Source: Pantoea sp. Ep11b (lineage in GTDB: Bacteria; Pseudomonadota; Gammaproteobacteria; Enterobacterales; Enterobacteriaceae). From it: 64,000 nt of DNA. The DNA lies in the NCBI RefSeq assembly GCF_040783975.1, contig NZ_CP160631.1, positions 1,116,001-1,180,000 on the forward strand, given 5' to 3'. Shown in pieces: positions 50,868-61,155 of this stretch. Numbering within the stretch: position 1 is the stretch's first letter; every line of letters starts with the position of its first letter. The translations under genes were made by a program, and so were the position numbers. The notes below the pieces were generated by a model that saw only the letters and a program-made list of their open reading frames with translations, did no database searches and had not been told where the DNA came from.

Positions 50868-51620
50868 ATGTCGTCTAACAATCACAACAACACTGATGAC
50901 CAGCAGGGAAACGGTCCGCGTCACGTCGCTATCATCATGGATGGCAATGGTCGCTGGGCTAAAAATCAGGGAAAATTGCGGATTTCCGGCCACAAAGCGG
51001 GCGTTAAATCGGTACGTCGTGCCGTCAGCTTTGCGGTCAGCAACAATCTTGAAGCCCTGACGCTTTACGCCTTCAGCAGTGAAAACTGGAGTCGGCCGGC
51101 GCAGGAAGTCACTGCGTTGATGGAACTGTTTGTCTGGGCGCTGGATAGCGAAGTTAAAAGCCTGCACAAACACAACGTTCGTCTGCGCGTCATTGGCGAT
51201 ACCAGCCGTTTTAGCCCGCGTATTCAGGAACGTATTCGCCGTTCTGAGACGCTGACTGCAAATAATAGTGGCCTGACGCTCAACATTGCTGCCAACTATG
51301 GCGGCCGTTGGGATATTATCGAAGGCGTGAAAAAACTGGCTGAACAGGTTCAGGAAGGATTACTGCGACCTGACCAGATTACCGAAGAGAGCCTGACGTC
51401 GCAGCTCTGCATGCAGGAGCTGGCGCCAGTGGATTTAGTGATAAGGACCGGGGGAGAGCATCGGATTAGCAACTTCCTGCTGTGGCAGATTGCCTATGCT
51501 GAATTCTATTTTACCGATGTGCTCTGGCCGGATTTCGATGAACACGTTTTTGAAGGTGCACTGAATGCATTCTCTCTGCGGGAGCGTCGTTTTGGCGGCG
51601 CTGCACCAGGCGGCGCCTGA
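50868..51620 (+). CDS. uppS: Undecaprenyl diphosphate synthase
   Basis: Cis-prenyltransferase that makes the C55 lipid carrier for peptidoglycan and O-antigen. 250 residues: IIMDGNGRWA with catalytic D25, YAFSSENWSRP, LNIAANYGGRWDI, DLVIRTGGEHRISNFLLWQ. A short polar N-terminus (MSSNNHNNTDDQQ) differs from E. coli. 18 bp to cdsA. Confidence 0.97.
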   Translation: MSSNNHNNTDDQQGNGPRHVAIIMDGNGRWAKNQGKLRISGHKAGVKSVRRAVSFAVSNNLEALTLYAFSSENWSRPAQEVTALMELFVWALDSEVKSLHKHNVRLRVIGDTSRFSPRIQERIRRSETLTANNSGLTLNIAANYGGRWDIIEGVKKLAEQVQEGLLRPDQITEESLTSQLCMQELAPVDLVIRTGGEHRISNFLLWQIAYAEFYFTDVLWPDFDEHVFEGALNAFSLRERRFGGAAPGGA

Positions 51621-51638
51621 GCAATCTGGGGGTAACCT

Positions 51639-52496
51639 TTGCTGAAGTCTCGTCTGATTACCGCGTTGATATTAATTCCGCTGGTAATAGCTGCACTGTT
51701 CTGGTTACCGCCCGTAGGTTTCGCACTGACAACGATTGTTATCTGCATGCTGGCCGCCTGGGAATGGGGTCAGTTTGCAGGGATGGCATCACGCCAGCAG
51801 CGCGTCTGGCTGGCTGTACTTTGTGGTCTGCTGCTGGCGCTGATGCAGTTTACGCTGCCACCCTATCAGCACTCGGTGCATCTGCCGCAGATCGCGACAT
51901 CGCTCTGGGCGTCGCTGGTGTGGTGGGTCGTTGCCCTGCTGCTGGTGCTCTCCTATCCCGCTTCTGCGGCCTTCTGGCGTCATTCGCGTCCGCTCCGTTT
52001 ACTCTTTGGCGTCCTAACGCTGGTGCCCTTTTTCTGGGGCATGGTGGCGCTGCGTCAGTATCACTATGAAACCGATCACTTTGCCGGCGCCTGGTGGCTG
52101 CTGTTTGTGCTGCTGCTGGTATGGGGCGCGGATTCAGGTGCCTACATGTTTGGCAAGATGTTCGGCAAACACAAGCTGGCCCCAAAGGTCTCACCGGGGA
52201 AAACCTGGGAAGGGTTTCTGGGCGGCCTCGCCTCTTCTGCGCTGATTGCGCTGCTGTTTGCCTCCCTGGCACCGCTTACGGTCTCGGTGGGCACGCTGGT
52301 CATCTGCGCGGTCATTTCGACACTGGCCTCGGTGCTGGGCGACCTCACGGAGAGCATGTTCAAACGTGAAGCGGGCATTAAGGACAGCGGCAATCTGATC
52401 CCGGGTCACGGTGGCATTCTTGATCGCATCGATAGTCTGACTGCGGCGGTGCCGGTGTTTGCCTGTTTACTGCTGCTGGTGTTCCGCACCCTCTGA
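51639..52496 (+). CDS. cdsA: Phosphatidate cytidylyltransferase
   Basis: Makes CDP-diacylglycerol, the precursor of all phospholipids. 285-residue membrane protein with about eight hydrophobic segments and the CDP-DAG synthase signature S-x-L-K/R-R-x-x-x-K-D (SMFKREAGIKDSGNLIPGHG). Start is TTG (51639) after GGGGGT, as annotated for E. coli. Confidence 0.96.
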   Translation: MLKSRLITALILIPLVIAALFWLPPVGFALTTIVICMLAAWEWGQFAGMASRQQRVWLAVLCGLLLALMQFTLPPYQHSVHLPQIATSLWASLVWWVVALLLVLSYPASAAFWRHSRPLRLLFGVLTLVPFFWGMVALRQYHYETDHFAGAWWLLFVLLLVWGADSGAYMFGKMFGKHKLAPKVSPGKTWEGFLGGLASSALIALLFASLAPLTVSVGTLVICAVISTLASVLGDLTESMFKREAGIKDSGNLIPGHGGILDRIDSLTAAVPVFACLLLLVFRTL

Positions 52497-52508
52497 GGAC
52501 AGGCAAAG

Positions 52509-53855
52509 ATGTTGAGCATACTCTGGAGTTTTGTCGCCTTTATCGTTGCGCTGGGCGTACTGATTACGGTTCATGAGTTTGGCCACTTCTGGGTCGCTCG
52601 TCGCTGTGGCGTGAAAGTTGAACGTTTTTCTATCGGCTTCGGCAAGGCGCTCTGGCAGCGCCGTGACCGTCACGGCACCGACTATGTCATCGCGCTGATT
52701 CCACTTGGCGGCTATGTCAAAATGCTCGACGAACGCGTCGAAAGCGTGCCGGCCGAGCTGCGTCATCAGGCTTTTAACAACAAAGCCGTCTGGCAACGCG
52801 CCTCCATCATTGCGGCAGGTCCTGTCGCTAACTTCATCTTCGCCATCTTCGCCTACTGGGTTGTGTTTATTCACGGCGTCCCTGGCGTGCGCCCGGTAAT
52901 CGGTGAAATTTTAAACGGTTCGGTGGCGGCGGAAGCTCAAATTACACCCGGCATGGAACTTAAGGCGGTTGACGGTATCGAAACGCCTGACTGGGATGCT
53001 GTGCGTATGGCGCTGGTTGGTAAAATCGGCGACAGCACTACCACGCTGACCGTGGCCCGATTTGGCGAAGAGGCGACGCAGCGGAAGCAGCTGGATTTGC
53101 GTAACTGGCAGTTTGAGCCGGATAAGCAGGATCCGGTTGCTGCGCTGGGGATTCAGCCGCGCGGTCCGCAGATTGAGACCACGCTGGCAGAAGTCCAGGC
53201 CAACTCGCCAGCCAGTGAAGCCGGTTTGCAAGCGGGCGACAGGATCGTTAAAGTCGATGGTCAGCCATTATCGCAGTGGCAGTCCTTTGTCACCCAGGTC
53301 CGGGATAATCCGGGCAAAAGCATGGCGCTTGAGGTGGATCGCGGTGGTGACTCCATTGCGCTGACGATGACGCCGGAAGCGAAGGCGGGCAGTAAAGCGG
53401 GATTTGCCGGTGTCATTCCGCGCATTATTCCGCTGCCTGAAGAGTACAAAACGGTAAGACAGTATGGTGCGTTTGCCGCTATCGGTGAGGCCAGTGTAAA
53501 AACCTGGCAGCTGATGAAGCTCACGGTGTCCATGCTGGGCAAATTAATAACCGGTGATGTGAAGCTGAACAACCTGAGCGGGCCGATTTCGATTGCGCAG
53601 GGTGCAGGGTTGTCAGCAGAGTACGGGTTGATTTACTACCTGATGTTCCTGGCGCTGATTAGCGTCAACCTGGGCATCATCAATCTGTTCCCTCTGCCGG
53701 TTTTAGATGGTGGGCATCTGCTCTTCCTGGCGATCGAAAAGATCAAAGGCGGACCGGTGTCCGAGCGAGTTCAGGACTTTAGTTATCGCATCGGCTCAAT
53801 TCTGCTGGTGCTGTTAATGGGGCTTGCACTTTTCAATGATTTCTCACGTTTGTAA
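52509..53855 (+). CDS. rseP: Intramembrane site-2 protease RseP
   Basis: Cleaves RseA after DegS, releasing sigma-E in envelope stress. 448 residues: zinc motif HEFGH (H22, E23, H26) in the first membrane helix, two periplasmic PDZ domains (about 115-220 and 222-309), and the second active-site motif [13 protein letters not shown] near the C-terminus. Upstream partner of bamA, itself under sigma-E. Confidence 0.96.
   Translation: MLSILWSFVAFIVALGVLITVHEFGHFWVARRCGVKVERFSIGFGKALWQRRDRHGTDYVIALIPLGGYVKMLDERVESVPAELRHQAFNNKAVWQRASIIAAGPVANFIFAIFAYWVVFIHGVPGVRPVIGEILNGSVAAEAQITPGMELKAVDGIETPDWDAVRMALVGKIGDSTTTLTVARFGEEATQRKQLDLRNWQFEPDKQDPVAALGIQPRGPQIETTLAEVQANSPASEAGLQAGDRIVKVDGQPLSQWQSFVTQVRDNPGKSMALEVDRGGDSIALTMTPEAKAGSKAGFAGVIPRIIPLPEEYKTVRQYGAFAAIGEASVKTWQLMKLTVSMLGKLITGDVKLNNLSGPISIAQGAGLSAEYGLIYYLMFLALISVNLGIINLFPLPVLDGGHLLFLAIEKIKGGPVSERVQDFSYRIGSILLVLLMGLALFNDFSRL
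52955..52982 (+). promoter_or_regulatory. Candidate sigma-E promoter inside rseP, reading toward bamA
   Basis: GGAACTT (52955-52961), 16-bp spacer, TCGAA (52978-52982) within the rseP coding region. An internal sigma-E promoter in rseP that drives bamA is known in E. coli. Since these bases also encode ELKAVDGIE, part of the match could be coding constraint. Confidence 0.55.
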
Positions 53856-53906
53856 CCGCTGGAACGCGAACATTCGGGGGATGTGTTAGGAAAACGCATA
53901 ACAACG

Positions 53907-56318
53907 ATGGCGATGAAAAAGTTGCTCATAGCGTCGCTGCTGTTTAGCAGCGCCACCGTTTACGGTGCAGACGATTTCGTGGTGAAGGATATTCATTTCG
54001 AAGGGCTGCAGCGAGTCGCCGTCGGCGCGGCTCTGCTGAGCATGCCAGTACGGGTTGGTGATACGGTGAATGACGATGATGTCAGAAACACCATTCGCTC
54101 GCTGTTCGCTACTGGCAACTTTGAGGATGTTCAGGTCCTGCGAGACGGTACAACACTGATTGTCCAGGTCAAAGAACGTCCTACCATTGCCAGCATTACC
54201 TTCACCGGTAACAAAGCGGTGAAAGAGGAGCAGCTCAAACAGAATCTGGAAGCCTCAGGCGTGCGTGTCGGCGAAGCGCTGGACCGTACCACCATCTCCT
54301 CTATCGAGAAGGGCCTTGAGGATTTCTACTACAGCGTCGGGAAATATACCGCTAACGTGAAAGCCGTGGTTACGCCGCTGCCGCGTAACCGTGTGGACCT
54401 GAAGCTGGTCTTTACCGAAGGTGTCTCTGCCAAAATTCAGCAGATCAACATCGTCGGTAACAAAGCCTTTAGCTCGGACGAGCTGATCTCCCGTTTCCAG
54501 CTGCGCGATGAAGTGCCGTGGTGGAACGTGGTGGGCGACCGTAAATATCAGAAGCAGAAACTGGCGGGCGACCTCGAAACCCTGCGCAGCTTCTATCTGG
54601 ATCGCGGTTATGCACGCTTCAACATCGATTCCACGCAGGTCAGCCTGACGCCCGATAAAAAAGGTATCTACATCACGGTGAACATCACCGAAGGCGACCA
54701 GTACAAAATCGCGGGTGTGATCGTCAATGGCAGCATGGCTGGCCACTCGGCAGAAATTGAACATCTGACCAAAATTCCGTCCGGCGAACTTTATAACGGC
54801 GCCAAAGTGACGAAGATGGAAGATGACATCAAGAAACTGCTGGGCCGCTACGGCTATGCCTATCCGCGCGTGGCGACACAGCCGGAAATCAACGACGCCG
54901 ATAAGACCGTAAAACTGCATATCAACGTGGATGCGGGTAACCGCTACTACGTGCGCAATGTCCGCTTCGAAGGCAACGACACCTCGAAAGATTCGGTGTT
55001 ACGTCGCGAAATGCGTCAGATGGAAGGCGCATGGCTGGGCAGCGACCTGGTTGAGCAGGGCAAAGAGCGTCTGAACCGCACCGGTTACTTCGAAACCGTG
55101 GATGTGGACACCCAGCGCGTGCCAGGTTCGCCGGACCAGGTGGATGTGGTTTACAAGGTCAAAGAGCGTAACACCGGGACCTTTAACTTCGGCGTCGGTT
55201 ACGGCACCGAAAGTGGCGTGAGCTTCCAGGTCGGGGTAACGCAGGATAACTGGCTGGGCACCGGTAATACCGTCGGCATCAGCGGCACCAAGAACGACTA
55301 CCAGACCTACGCGGAATTCTCACTGACCGACCCGTACTTCACCGTTGACGGTGTCAGTCTGGGTGGCCGTCTGTTCTATAACGACTTTAAAGCGGACAAC
55401 GCGGACCTCTCTGACTATACCAACAAAAGTTATGGTCTGGATGGCACGCTCGGCTTCCCGGTTAACGAAAACAACACTCTGCGTGTTGGTCTGGGCTATG
55501 TCCACAATGACCTCTCTAACATGCAGCCGCAGGTGGCGATGTGGCGTTATCTCGACTCGGTTGGCAAACCGCAGCAGCTTAACGACAAGGGTGAGTTCTC
55601 CGCAGATGACTTCACCTTTAACTACGGCTGGACGTACAACACCCTGGACCGCGGCTTCTTCCCGACGTCGGGTAACCGCACCAACCTGAACGGTAAGGTG
55701 ACGATTCCGGGCTCAGATAACAGCTTCTATAAGGCCACGCTGGATACCCAGCAATATGTGCCGATTAACCAGGATCGTACCTGGGTGCTGCTGGGTCGTG
55801 GCCGCGTGGGCTATGGCGATGGACTTGGCGGCAAAGAGATGCCGTTCTATGAGAACTTCTACGCCGGTGGTTCAAGCACCGTGCGTGGCTTCCAGTCCAA
55901 CACCATTGGTCCTAAAGCCGCTTACTACAATAACAATTCGTCAAACTGCCGGATTGCCGATCCAAATGGCGTCTGTAAGTCTGACGATGCGGTCGGGGGT
56001 AACGCGATGGCAATCGCCAGCCTTGAGCTGATTACGCCAACGCCGTTCCTGAGCGAGAAGTATGCTAACTCGGTGCGTACGTCGGTGTTTGTCGACGCCG
56101 GTACCGCGTGGGATACCCATTGGGAAAATACCGCTGAAACGCGTGCTGCGGGCATTCCTGACTACAGCGATCCAAACAACATCCGTGTTTCAAGCGGTGT
56201 TGCGCTGCAGTGGATGTCACCGCTTGGCCCGCTGGTGTTCTCATACGCCCAGCCGCTGAAGAAAGTCGAGGGAGACAAGTCAGAGCAGTTCCAGTTTAAC
56301 ATTGGTAAAACCTGGTAA
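53907..56318 (+). CDS. bamA: Outer-membrane protein assembly factor BamA
   Basis: Essential Omp85 insertase of the BAM complex. 803 residues: signal peptide ending TVYG-A, five POTRA domains (about 24-420) and a 16-strand barrel with loop 6 [13 protein letters not shown] and the C-terminal signal FNIGKTW. The ATG at 53907 gives [13 protein letters not shown] as in E. coli; upstream GTG at 53883 is unconserved. Extracellular loops differ from E. coli, for example residues near [15 protein letters not shown], which keep a Cys pair. Confidence 0.97.
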   Translation: MAMKKLLIASLLFSSATVYGADDFVVKDIHFEGLQRVAVGAALLSMPVRVGDTVNDDDVRNTIRSLFATGNFEDVQVLRDGTTLIVQVKERPTIASITFTGNKAVKEEQLKQNLEASGVRVGEALDRTTISSIEKGLEDFYYSVGKYTANVKAVVTPLPRNRVDLKLVFTEGVSAKIQQINIVGNKAFSSDELISRFQLRDEVPWWNVVGDRKYQKQKLAGDLETLRSFYLDRGYARFNIDSTQVSLTPDKKGIYITVNITEGDQYKIAGVIVNGSMAGHSAEIEHLTKIPSGELYNGAKVTKMEDDIKKLLGRYGYAYPRVATQPEINDADKTVKLHINVDAGNRYYVRNVRFEGNDTSKDSVLRREMRQMEGAWLGSDLVEQGKERLNRTGYFETVDVDTQRVPGSPDQVDVVYKVKERNTGTFNFGVGYGTESGVSFQVGVTQDNWLGTGNTVGISGTKNDYQTYAEFSLTDPYFTVDGVSLGGRLFYNDFKADNADLSDYTNKSYGLDGTLGFPVNENNTLRVGLGYVHNDLSNMQPQVAMWRYLDSVGKPQQLNDKGEFSADDFTFNYGWTYNTLDRGFFPTSGNRTNLNGKVTIPGSDNSFYKATLDTQQYVPINQDRTWVLLGRGRVGYGDGLGGKEMPFYENFYAGGSSTVRGFQSNTIGPKAAYYNNNSSNCRIADPNGVCKSDDAVGGNAMAIASLELITPTPFLSEKYANSVRTSVFVDAGTAWDTHWENTAETRAAGIPDYSDPNNIRVSSGVALQWMSPLGPLVFSYAQPLKKVEGDKSEQFQFNIGKTW

Positions 56319-56353
56319 TGTTCTGAGCATGGATGCAAGCTGAAGTCTTGCTG

Positions 56354-56403
56354 CCGGACAGCACACGCTGCTGTTCCGGTGCAAACACTGTGTCGCTGAC
56401 ACA
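56354..56403. other. Two stem-loops between bamA and skp
   Basis: CCGGACAGCA / TGCTG(T)TCCGG (56354-56379) with one bulge, then TGTGTC-GCT-GACACA (56389-56403). No U tract. They could stabilise transcript ends between bamA and the abundant Skp mRNA. Confidence 0.5.
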
Positions 56404-56427
56404 AACGTTGATGGTAAGGAGTTTATA

Positions 56428-56925
56428 GTGAAAAAGTTGTTGTGTGCCGCAGGTCTGGGTCTTGCTTTAGCGGTTTCCGCTGGTGTTCAGGCTGCTGACA
56501 AAATTGCAGTGGTAAACGTGTCCAGCATTTTCCAACAGTTACCGCAACGTGCGACTGTTGCTAAACAGCTGGAAAACGAGTTCAAAGGCCGTGCAACTGA
56601 GCTGCAGAGCCAGGAGCGCGATCTGCAAACCAAAATGCAGCGTCTGCAGCGTGATGGTTCGACCATGAAGGCCAGCGAGCGCAGCCGCATGGAGAAAGAT
56701 GTCATGTCACAGCGTGAAGCTTTCTCTTCAAAAGCACAGGCGTTTGAGCAGGATAACCGCCGTCGTCAGATGGAAGAGCGTAACAAGCTGCTGAGCCGCA
56801 TTCAGGATGCCGTGAAGAAAGTCGCTGACAGCGATGGCTATGACGTGGTAATCGACGCGAACGCGGTGGCTTATGCATCAAACGCAAAAGACATCACGGC
56901 TGACGTGCTGAAACAGGTTAAATAA
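56428..56925 (+). CDS. skp: Periplasmic chaperone Skp
   Basis: Trimeric holdase that escorts unfolded outer-membrane proteins to BamA. 165 residues: signal peptide ending GVQA, then [15 protein letters not shown], a long charged helical hairpin (about 45-125) and the conserved [10 protein letters not shown] and [14 protein letters not shown] start after AAGGAG. Only 3 bp separate it from lpxD. Confidence 0.96.
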   Translation: MKKLLCAAGLGLALAVSAGVQAADKIAVVNVSSIFQQLPQRATVAKQLENEFKGRATELQSQERDLQTKMQRLQRDGSTMKASERSRMEKDVMSQREAFSSKAQAFEQDNRRRQMEERNKLLSRIQDAVKKVADSDGYDVVIDANAVAYASNAKDITADVLKQVK

Positions 56926-56928
56926 TTC

Positions 56929-57954
56929 ATGTCATCTATTCGACTGGCTGATTTAGCCCAGCAGTTGGATGCAGAATTGCACGGAGATGGCGATATCGTC
57001 ATCTCTGGCATTGCTTCTATGCAATCCGCCACAACTGGCCAAATCACTTTTCTTGCAAACAGCCGTTACCGCGAGCAACTCGCCCTGATTAAGGCCTCAG
57101 CCGTGGTGCTGACGGAAGCGGATCTGGAGTGGTGCAACACCGCGGCGCTGGTAGTGAAAAATCCCTACCTGACTTACGCGCGTATGGCACAGATACTCGA
57201 TACTACCCCTCAGCCGGCGCAGAACATTGCGCCCAGCGCGGTGATCGACCCCTCGGCCCGTCTCGGCAGCAATGTTGCGATCGGCGCAAACGCCGTGATC
57301 GAAGCGGACGTTGAACTGGGCGATAACGTAGTGATAGGGGCGGGATGCTTTGTCGGCAAAAAAACCCGTATCGGCAGCGGAACCCGTCTCTGGGCCAACG
57401 TTTCCATCTATCACGAGATCGTCATCGGCCAGGATTGTCTGATTCAGTCAGGCGCGGTCATCGGTTCTGATGGGTTCGGTTATGCCAACGATCGCGGTAA
57501 CTGGGTGAAAATCCCGCAGTTAGGCGCGGTGATTATTGGCGATCGTGTGGAAATAGGTGCCTGCACAACCATCGATCGCGGTGCGCTGGATAACACTCTG
57601 ATCGGCAATGGTGTTATCATAGACAACCAGTGCCAGATCGCCCACAACGTAGTTATTGGCGACAATACTGCGGTTGCAGGCGGTGTGATCATGGCGGGTA
57701 GTCTGAAGATTGGGCGTTACTGTATGATTGGCGGTGCCAGCGTCATTAACGGCCATATGGAAATCTGTGACAAAGTAACGGTGACCGGTATGGGTATGGT
57801 CATGCGTCCTATCACAGAGCCGGGTGTTTACTCATCCGGTATTCCGCTGCAACCCAACAAAACCTGGCGCAAAACTGCAGCGCTGGTGATGAACATCGAT
57901 GACATGAGCAAACGCTTAAAAGCCATCGAGCGCAAGGTCGGCAAAGACGACTAA
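56929..57954 (+). CDS. lpxD: UDP-3-O-acylglucosamine N-acyltransferase
   Basis: Third lipid A step: N-acylates UDP-3-O-acylglucosamine. 341 residues, same as E. coli: N-terminal uridine-binding domain (1-100), hexapeptide-repeat beta helix (about 105-305) with catalytic H239 ([10 protein letters not shown]), and a C-terminal helix. Start lies 3 bp after skp. Confidence 0.97.
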   Translation: MSSIRLADLAQQLDAELHGDGDIVISGIASMQSATTGQITFLANSRYREQLALIKASAVVLTEADLEWCNTAALVVKNPYLTYARMAQILDTTPQPAQNIAPSAVIDPSARLGSNVAIGANAVIEADVELGDNVVIGAGCFVGKKTRIGSGTRLWANVSIYHEIVIGQDCLIQSGAVIGSDGFGYANDRGNWVKIPQLGAVIIGDRVEIGACTTIDRGALDNTLIGNGVIIDNQCQIAHNVVIGDNTAVAGGVIMAGSLKIGRYCMIGGASVINGHMEICDKVTVTGMGMVMRPITEPGVYSSGIPLQPNKTWRKTAALVMNIDDMSKRLKAIERKVGKDD

Positions 57955-58029
57955 CCGCCATCCCCAAACTGACCGGCTTTCATAATAAAAATGTTAAGCA
58001 GGGAAGCCCGGCGCCACAGAACCTATTTG

Positions 58030-58064
58030 CGGCCTGCGGAAGATCATTTGATCTGTGCAGGCCG
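58030..58064 (+). other. Strong bipartite stem-loop before fabZ
   Basis: CGGCCTGC (58030-58037) pairs with GCAGGCCG (58057-58064); inside, AGATC (58041-58045) pairs with GATCT (58050-58054) around ATTT, with a GGA/GT internal bulge. It is followed by TGTTATTGTTGTC and precedes fabZ by 41 bp. It could be an attenuator or processing site in the lpxD-fabZ gap. Confidence 0.65.
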
Positions 58065-58105
58065 TGTTATTGTTGTCATCAGATTTTTAGGACAGGAAGA
58101 GTATT

Positions 58106-58561
58106 TTGACTACTGAAACTCATACTCTGAAAATTGAAGAGATTTTAGAGCTGCTGCCGCACCGCTATCCGTTTCTGCTGGTAGACCGTGTGCTTGAATT
58201 TGAAGAGCACAAATACCTGCGTGCAGTGAAGAACGTTTCTGTTAATGAACCGTTTTTCCAGGGGCACTTCCCTGGTAAACCGATTTTTCCTGGCGTTCTG
58301 ATCCTGGAAGCGATGGCGCAGGCCACCGGTATTCTGGCGTTTAAAAGCGTAGGTAAACTGGAGCCAGGCGAACTCTATTACTTTGCCGGTATCGACAGTG
58401 CCCGTTTCAAACGTCCTGTCGTACCAGGCGACCAAATGATCATGGAAGTGACTTTCGAGAAAACCCGCCGTGGTCTGACCCGCTTTAAAGGCGTGGCGAC
58501 TGTTGACGGTAAAATCGTTTGTGAAGCGACCATGATGTGTGCCCGCAGCCGGGAGGCATAA
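58106..58561 (+). CDS. fabZ: 3-hydroxyacyl-ACP dehydratase FabZ
   Basis: Hot-dog-fold dehydratase of fatty-acid elongation; competes with LpxA for 3-hydroxymyristoyl-ACP, so it balances phospholipid against lipid A. 151 residues with catalytic H54 ([15 protein letters not shown]) and E68 (ILEAMAQ). TTG start after AGGAAG, as in E. coli. Confidence 0.97.
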   Translation: MTTETHTLKIEEILELLPHRYPFLLVDRVLEFEEHKYLRAVKNVSVNEPFFQGHFPGKPIFPGVLILEAMAQATGILAFKSVGKLEPGELYYFAGIDSARFKRPVVPGDQMIMEVTFEKTRRGLTRFKGVATVDGKIVCEATMMCARSREA

Positions 58562-58564
58562 TTC

Positions 58565-59353
58565 GTGATTGATCCAACCGCCACTATCCATCCCAGTTCT
58601 GTCATCGAAGAGGGCGCTGTCATTGGCGCCCGTGTTCACATAGGCCCGTTTTGCTTTATTGGCGCGAATGTTGAGATCGGTGAAGGAACGGTACTGAAGT
58701 CACACGTTGTGGTGAACGGCCACACGCGTATCGGCAAAGATAACCAGATCTATCAGTTCGCCTCGATCGGTGAAGTGAATCAGGATCTGAAATATGCCGG
58801 TGAGCCAACACGGGTTGAGATCGGCGATCGCAACCGCATCCGTGAAAGCGTGACGATTCATCGTGGCACGACCCAGGGTGGCCATGTCACTACGGTGGGC
58901 AGCGATAATCTGCTGATGGTAAACGTCCATATCGCGCATGACTGCGTGATAGGCAACCGCTGCATCTTCGCGAACAACGCCACCCTGGGTGGTCACGTCA
59001 CGGTCGATGATTTTGCCATTATTGGCGGCATGACAGCGGTCCATCAGTGGTGCACCATCGGTGCGCATGTGATGGTTGGCGGCTGTTCCGGCGTGGCACA
59101 GGATGTCCCTCCTTACGTGATTGCGCAGGGCAACCACGCGACGCCGTTCGGGATCAATATCGAAGGTCTCAAGCGCCGTGGCTTCAGCAAAGAGTCGTTG
59201 CACGCGATCCGCAACGCCTACAAGCTGCTCTACCGCAGCGGCAGAACGCTGGAGGAAGTAAAACCAGAGATCGAAGCCATCGCGCAGCAGCACAGCGAAG
59301 TGCAGCCTTTCTACGACTTCTTCAGCCGTTCTACCCGTGGTTTAATCCGTTAA
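58565..59353 (+). CDS. lpxA: UDP-GlcNAc acyltransferase LpxA
   Basis: First lipid A step. 262 residues: left-handed beta-helix of hexapeptide repeats (about 1-185), catalytic H125 ([12 protein letters not shown]), then a helical C-terminal domain ([19 protein letters not shown]). GTG start 3 bp after fabZ. Confidence 0.97.
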   Translation: MIDPTATIHPSSVIEEGAVIGARVHIGPFCFIGANVEIGEGTVLKSHVVVNGHTRIGKDNQIYQFASIGEVNQDLKYAGEPTRVEIGDRNRIRESVTIHRGTTQGGHVTTVGSDNLLMVNVHIAHDCVIGNRCIFANNATLGGHVTVDDFAIIGGMTAVHQWCTIGAHVMVGGCSGVAQDVPPYVIAQGNHATPFGINIEGLKRRGFSKESLHAIRNAYKLLYRSGRTLEEVKPEIEAIAQQHSEVQPFYDFFSRSTRGLIR

Positions 59354-59356
59354 TCC

Positions 59357-60505
59357 ATGTCAGCGCGTCCTTTAACGATTGCCCTGGTCGCCGGAGAAAC
59401 CTCCGGCGATATTCTTGGTGCCGGTCTGATTCGTGCTCTGAAAGCCCGCCATCCTGACGCACGCTTTGTCGGTGTAGCGGGCCCGCTGATGCAGGCGGAA
59501 GGGTGCGAAGCCTGGTATGAGATGGAAGAGCTGGCGGTGATGGGGATCGTCGAGGTGCTGGGCCGCCTGCGACGCCTGCTGAAAATCCGCCGCGATCTGA
59601 CGCAGCGTTTCACCGCGCTCCGGCCCGACGTCTTTGTCGGGATTGATGCGCCCGATTTTAATATCACGCTGGAAGGCAATCTCAAACGCACAGGCATCCG
59701 CACTATCCACTATGTCAGCCCCTCGGTGTGGGCATGGCGGCAAAAGCGCGTCTTCAAGATCGGTCGTAATACCGATCTGGTACTGGCGTTCCTGCCGTTT
59801 GAAAAAGCCTTCTACGATCGTTTTAACGTTCCCTGCCGCTTTATCGGCCATACGATGGCGGATGCGATGCCGCTGCAGCCCGATAAGCTGGCCGCACGGC
59901 GTCATCTGGGGATCGCCGACGATGCGCTCTGTCTGGCCCTGCTGCCGGGCAGTCGCGGCGCGGAAGTAGAAATGCTCAGCGCGGACTTTCTGAAAACGGC
60001 CCGCCTGCTGCGACGCCACTATCCGGCGCTGGAGATTGTGGTGCCGCTGGTGAATGCCCGTCGCCGCGAACAGTTTGAGAAGATTAAGGCCGAAACGGCC
60101 CCGGAGCTGCCGATGCATCTGCTGGATGGGCAGGGCCGGGAGGCGATGATCGCGAGCGATGCCGCACTGCTGGCATCCGGCACTGCCGCTCTGGAGTGCA
60201 TGCTGGCAAAATGTCCGATGGTGGTGGGGTATCGCATGAAGCCTGCCACTTTCTGGCTGGCGAAACGGCTGGTTAAAACGCCTTACGTCTCGCTGCCGAA
60301 TCTGCTGGCCGGGCGTGAGCTGGTTAAAGAGCTACTGCAGGATGCGTGTCAGCCTGAAGCCCTGTCGGCAGCCTTAGATCCGCTGCTGCATGCCGGACCT
60401 GAACGCGAAACGCTGCTGCAGACGTTTCATGAATTACATCAACAGATCCGCTGGAACGCTGATGAGCAGGCAGCGGATGCGGTACTGGAGCTGGTGAATG
60501 CCTGA
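59357..60505 (+). CDS. lpxB: Lipid-A-disaccharide synthase
   Basis: GT-B glycosyltransferase family 19 enzyme that joins lipid X and UDP-diacylglucosamine. 382 residues: [18 protein letters not shown] at the N-terminus, [34 protein letters not shown] and the nucleotide-site [11 protein letters not shown]. 3 bp after lpxA; its end overlaps rnhB by 8 bp. Confidence 0.97.
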   Translation: MSARPLTIALVAGETSGDILGAGLIRALKARHPDARFVGVAGPLMQAEGCEAWYEMEELAVMGIVEVLGRLRRLLKIRRDLTQRFTALRPDVFVGIDAPDFNITLEGNLKRTGIRTIHYVSPSVWAWRQKRVFKIGRNTDLVLAFLPFEKAFYDRFNVPCRFIGHTMADAMPLQPDKLAARRHLGIADDALCLALLPGSRGAEVEMLSADFLKTARLLRRHYPALEIVVPLVNARRREQFEKIKAETAPELPMHLLDGQGREAMIASDAALLASGTAALECMLAKCPMVVGYRMKPATFWLAKRLVKTPYVSLPNLLAGRELVKELLQDACQPEALSAALDPLLHAGPERETLLQTFHELHQQIRWNADEQAADAVLELVNA

Positions 60506-61127
60506 TTTTATCTACCCTGTTGCCAGCCTGATTGCGGGTGTGGACGAAGTGGGGCGCGGGCCGCTGGTCGGTGCGGTCGTCACCGCGGCCGTGATCCTCG
60601 ATCCGGCGAATCCGATTACCGGCCTGGCCGACTCAAAGAAACTGTCGGAAAAGCGCCGCCTGGCGCTGTATGACGAGATCAAAGAGAAGGCGCTGGCCTG
60701 GTGTCTGGGACGGGCAGAGCCTGAAGAGATCGACCAGCTCAACATTCTCCACGCCACCATGCTGGCGATGCAGCGCGCCGTAGCGGGTCTGCCGATCCAG
60801 CCTGACTATGTGCTGATCGATGGTAATCGCTGCCCGGCGCTGCCGATGCCTTCCCAGGCGGTAGTGAAAGGGGATAGTCTGGTTGCCGAAATCAGCGCGG
60901 CGTCGATCATCGCCAAAGTGTCGCGCGATCGCGAAATGGCCGAGCTGGATCGGCTGTTCCCGGCGTATGGTTTTGCGCAGCACAAAGGTTACCCGACCGC
61001 GCTGCATATGGAAAAACTGACGCAACATGGCGCCACGCCGCATCACCGTCGCAGTTTTGCGCCCGTTCGCAATGCGCTGCTCGATGCTGAAGTTCTGGCT
61101 GCGCGCCAGCCTCTGACGCTGAAATAG
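60498..61127 (+). CDS. rnhB: Ribonuclease HII
   Basis: Removes ribonucleotides misincorporated in DNA. 209 residues; catalytic D16-E17 ([13 protein letters not shown]) and D108 (VLIDGN), plus [13 protein letters not shown] and [11 protein letters not shown]. Overlaps lpxB by 8 bp and ends 28 bp before dnaE. Confidence 0.96.
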   Translation: MPDFIYPVASLIAGVDEVGRGPLVGAVVTAAVILDPANPITGLADSKKLSEKRRLALYDEIKEKALAWCLGRAEPEEIDQLNILHATMLAMQRAVAGLPIQPDYVLIDGNRCPALPMPSQAVVKGDSLVAEISAASIIAKVSRDREMAELDRLFPAYGFAQHKGYPTALHMEKLTQHGATPHHRRSFAPVRNALLDAEVLAARQPLTLK

Positions 61128-61155
61128 CCTGACACTGTTTTAACCGGAAACTGAT

